Positions 5,901 to 8,219 of a stretch of 8,219 bases of DNA are shown in pieces (within the stretch, counting starts at the first letter, position 1; each line of letters begins with the position of its first letter). Below the pieces are notes generated by a model. That model was not told the DNA's origin. It did no database searches and saw only the letters and a program-made list of their open reading frames with translations. Source of the stretch: an uncultured Pseudomonadota bacterium (GTDB lineage: Bacteria; SAR324; NAC60-12); assembly GCA_913052275.1 (NCBI GenBank), contig CAJXDX010000071.1, positions 1 through 8,219 of the forward strand, read 5' to 3'. The position numbers and the translations under genes were made by a program.

Positions 5901-8219
5901 ATGATTCCCCGTTTGTCTATCATTTCCAAATGGCACATTGGATTCCCGTTCCATAAAGGGCTGTTTTTGCTGTTCCTGTTTTTATTTCACTTCACTCTGC
6001 CCATAGAAGTTGATGCAGCAAAAAAATCTAATAAATCCAAGGTAACAATAAATCTTCCCCAAACACTTATCCTCAAAGAATTCATCAAAATCATCTCAGA
6101 AAAAACTGGAACCGTTTTTGTTTATGAAGAGAAAAATCTGCGTGGGCAAATGTCCATCACATCCCCTCGTAATTTCAAAGTAACTCAGGAGGATGCCTTT
6201 TTCTTTTTTGAAAAAATACTTGCCAGTCAGGGACTGACAATGGTTCGCAAAGACAGAAGCAATGTTGTTGAAATTCTTCCTGCATCAGAAGCACGTTTCT
6301 CGCGACTGCCAATTTCACGTGATGGAGATACATTCAAGGCAAAAGGAGGCAACTATGTGATGCGCCTCATACCAATAAAACAAGCCGACCTGAAAAGCAT
6401 TCAGGCAACTCTGCAACCTATTTTTTCCAAGACAGGAGCTCTTCTGGCATACGAGCCTTTGAACACGCTGATTGTTATCGATGTTGAATCAAACGTAAGC
6501 AGAATAGCGGAACTGATCCGATTGCTCGACACATCACTACCGGAAGGAATTGAGCAGATAGTCACTTTGCAGCAAATAGTGCACAATGACGTTTCAGAAA
6601 TTCACAAAACAGTTTCAGAATTGTTTTCCAGCCTGGTCCGGAAAGGCAAGCCTGCCCAATTCAAGCTCCTGATTGAGGCACGCTTGAATTCACTATTTAT
6701 CATAGCAAATCGAGAGATTACTGACGAGATTGTTGAATTGATTGAGCAGGTTGATGTCCCGGTAGAAGGTGCAACCACTACTATTCATGAACTGAAATAT
6801 TCTGAAGCGACAAAACTTGTTCCCCTCATTACAACAGTTTTTCCAAAAACCGCCTCAATTAAAATTGTACCATTTGCCCCTTTTAATGCACTGATTATCA
6901 TTACAAATCCTGTAACAACCAGGCAAATAATAGAACTGGTAAACCAACTTGATATACCAAGAGGTAACCGCCAAATAAAACTTCAGCTGCTGGAATATGC
7001 CTCTGCCACAACATTGGCTCCATTGCTCTCAAAGATTTTCGCGGATAAGATTGTGGCTGGAAAAGGTGAAGGAGAAACCGCTGCAGGAAGTCCTGTCAAA
7101 ATAATTGCGGAACCCAGGCTGAACGCACTTATTATCATCGCGGACCGCCTGGCAACTGACAGAGTTCTTCAGCTGATTCAAAAACTTGATACCGAACAGG
7201 GAACTTCCGGTGAAATTCAACTTAAACTGGTTCAACTGGAACACACTACTGCCAAAAGAATGGCCAGCCTGTTGACGAAAATTTTTTCAGACCAAATTAT
7301 TGCTGGCAAAGGTGAAGGTAAAACCACGAAATCAAGTCCGGTAAAAATAATTGAAGAAGAACGTCTGAACTCTTTAATTATTATCGCCGGAAGGCTGGAA
7401 ATTGAACGAATATTATCATTAATCAAGCAGTTGGATGTCTTCCAGGAAAGCGGGAAAATTCAAAGTAATTTTAAGCTATATCACCTTCAGCACGCAGTTG
7501 CAAAAGACCTTGCTGTTATGCTTAAAGAGGTTACCGGAAAAATTACTGAAGTTGCCCGGAAAGATGTGGAACAAAAACCGGAAGAAGAGCAACAGGCAAA
7601 TATTGCAGATGCAGGGAATCAATCTGAAATTTCAATCAGCGCAGATGAAGCAACCAACTCCCTGCTGATATTTGCTCCAGCAGACGCATTCAAAACACTT
7701 GATCAGATAATAAGCGATCTTGATGTGCCAAGAATGCAGGTATATGTAGAGGCACTTGTGATGGAAGTTTCATTAACAAAAAGTCTGGATTTAGGTATCA
7801 ACTGGAAAGCTGCAGGAGCAACTAATAGCAATCGCGTGATTACAGGAGGTTTCCCTGGAGGAGGGGCATTTACCGGAGACGCTACCACTGGTGGAACCGC
7901 TGCAGTTGCTGCAGATAGTGCCACAATCGGTGTCTTGAACGGTAATACAATAAGCATGGGTGGCAGGGAATTTTTCAGTTTCGGGGCATTTGTGAAAGCA
8001 GTTCAGGATAATAATGATGTGAATGTTCTTGCAAACCCGCAGTTGATGATTATCAATAACCCACAGGAGGGTGAAGTCCCGAACATTAACGTTGTTTCAG
8101 TTGTTCCTGTCTCACCAAAAACTGTCACCAGCGCAAGCAACATTTCCACAAAAGAATACCAATTTAAGGAAGTTGGTATCAAACTTGAAATTAAACCGCA
8201 AATCAGTGGAGAAAGCAGT
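5901..8219 (+). CDS. gspD: GspD/PilQ-type outer-membrane secretin with expanded N-domain stack (partial, C-terminus outside window)
   Basis: An open frame of 773 codons runs from the ATG at 5901 off the right edge. Residues 1-40 form a signal peptide (basic start, hydrophobic core GLFLLFLFLF at 20-29, probable cleavage after VDA or VDAA at 37-40) without a lipobox. An N0/STN domain spans about 46-130. Six N1-like domains follow at about 152-213, 218-287, 294-353, 358-430, 438-513 and 519-610. Most end in the pattern N-x-L-I-I...I-x-x-L-I-x-x-L-D-x-P. The secretin domain begins with MQVYVEALVMEVSLTKSLDLGINW (612-635, quoted in part as a family hallmark), includes VNVLANPQLMIINN and reaches EYQFKEVGIKLEIKPQIS; the final barrel end is missing. 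Absence of AMIN domains favours type II GspD over PilQ. Known role: multimeric outer-membrane channel for folded exoproteins or pili. No Shine-Dalgarno precedes the start; cotranscription with ispD is likely. Type II GspD normally has N0-N3. Confidence 0.9.
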   Translation, partial: MIPRLSIISKWHIGFPFHKGLFLLFLFLFHFTLPIEVDAAKKSNKSKVTINLPQTLILKEFIKIISEKTGTVFVYEEKNLRGQMSITSPRNFKVTQEDAFFFFEKILASQGLTMVRKDRSNVVEILPASEARFSRLPISRDGDTFKAKGGNYVMRLIPIKQADLKSIQATLQPIFSKTGALLAYEPLNTLIVIDVESNVSRIAELIRLLDTSLPEGIEQIVTLQQIVHNDVSEIHKTVSELFSSLVRKGKPAQFKLLIEARLNSLFIIANREITDEIVELIEQVDVPVEGATTTIHELKYSEATKLVPLITTVFPKTASIKIVPFAPFNALIIITNPVTTRQIIELVNQLDIPRGNRQIKLQLLEYASATTLAPLLSKIFADKIVAGKGEGETAAGSPVKIIAEPRLNALIIIADRLATDRVLQLIQKLDTEQGTSGEIQLKLVQLEHTTAKRMASLLTKIFSDQIIAGKGEGKTTKSSPVKIIEEERLNSLIIIAGRLEIERILSLIKQLDVFQESGKIQSNFKLYHLQHAVAKDLAVMLKEVTGKITEVARKDVEQKPEEEQQANIADAGNQSEISISADEATNSLLIFAPADAFKTLDQIISDLDVPRMQVYVEALVMEVSLTKSLDLGINWKAAGATNSNRVITGGFPGGGAFTGDATTGGTAAVAADSATIGVLNGNTISMGGREFFSFGAFVKAVQDNNDVNVLANPQLMIINNPQEGEVPNINVVSVVPVSPKTVTSASNISTKEYQFKEVGIKLEIKPQISGESS
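6972..7439 (+). repeat. Tandem duplicated N-domain units within the secretin gene
   Basis: Secretin residues 358-430 and 438-513 are two copies of one domain with a period of 82 residues (246 nt). Between K378-L417 and K460-L499, 29 of 40 residues are identical by hand count, and the matching 120 nt agree at about 83 positions. Both share KIF-x-D-x-I-x-AGKGEG-x-T, then SPVKII-x-E-x-RLN. They align without gaps across this block, indicating an intragenic duplication later diversified mainly at synonymous and surface positions. Confidence 0.8.

Overview
The window looks like ordinary chromosome from a flagellated, diderm (Gram-negative) bacterium of moderate-to-low GC. The evidence is flagellar genes (fliJ, a motE-type gene), an outer-membrane secretin, the MEP isoprenoid enzyme IspD and a ThrH-type phosphatase. 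The mix suggests a proteobacterial or deltaproteobacteria-like lineage such as SAR324, but that is inference from gene content only. No phage genes, transposases, CRISPR arrays, tRNAs or rRNAs were seen.

Left part, minus strand (1-1797): a flagellar cluster read right to left as fliJ, motE-like gene, then a long acidic protein that runs off the left edge and sits where fliK is often found. The fliI ATPase gene is not next to fliJ. A sigma70-like promoter candidate lies just ahead of fliJ.

Middle, minus strand (1984-4684): rlmB (23S rRNA 2'-O-methyltransferase) overlaps the end of thrH (HAD phosphatase) by 29 nt. Upstream of these is a 400-bp stretch without an intact gene. Its part nearest the next gene is a decayed N-terminal fragment of an aldehyde dehydrogenase. 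The fragment directly abuts the stop codon of an intact beta-hydroxyacid dehydrogenase, so a two-gene oxidoreductase operon appears to have lost its second gene.

A 503-bp divergent intergenic region (4685-5187) separates that dehydrogenase from the plus-strand genes. It holds an 8-bp perfect inverted repeat and an extended -10 promoter candidate.

Right part, plus strand (5188-8219): ispD, then 20 bp later a GspD-type secretin gene that runs off the right edge. The secretin is the most interesting item. After N0 it carries six successive N1-like ring domains where type II secretins usually have three, and two of the extra units are clearly related tandem copies. No wholly unknown system is evident. 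The best leads are the expanded secretin periplasmic stack, the aldehyde dehydrogenase relic and the acidic FliK-position protein.
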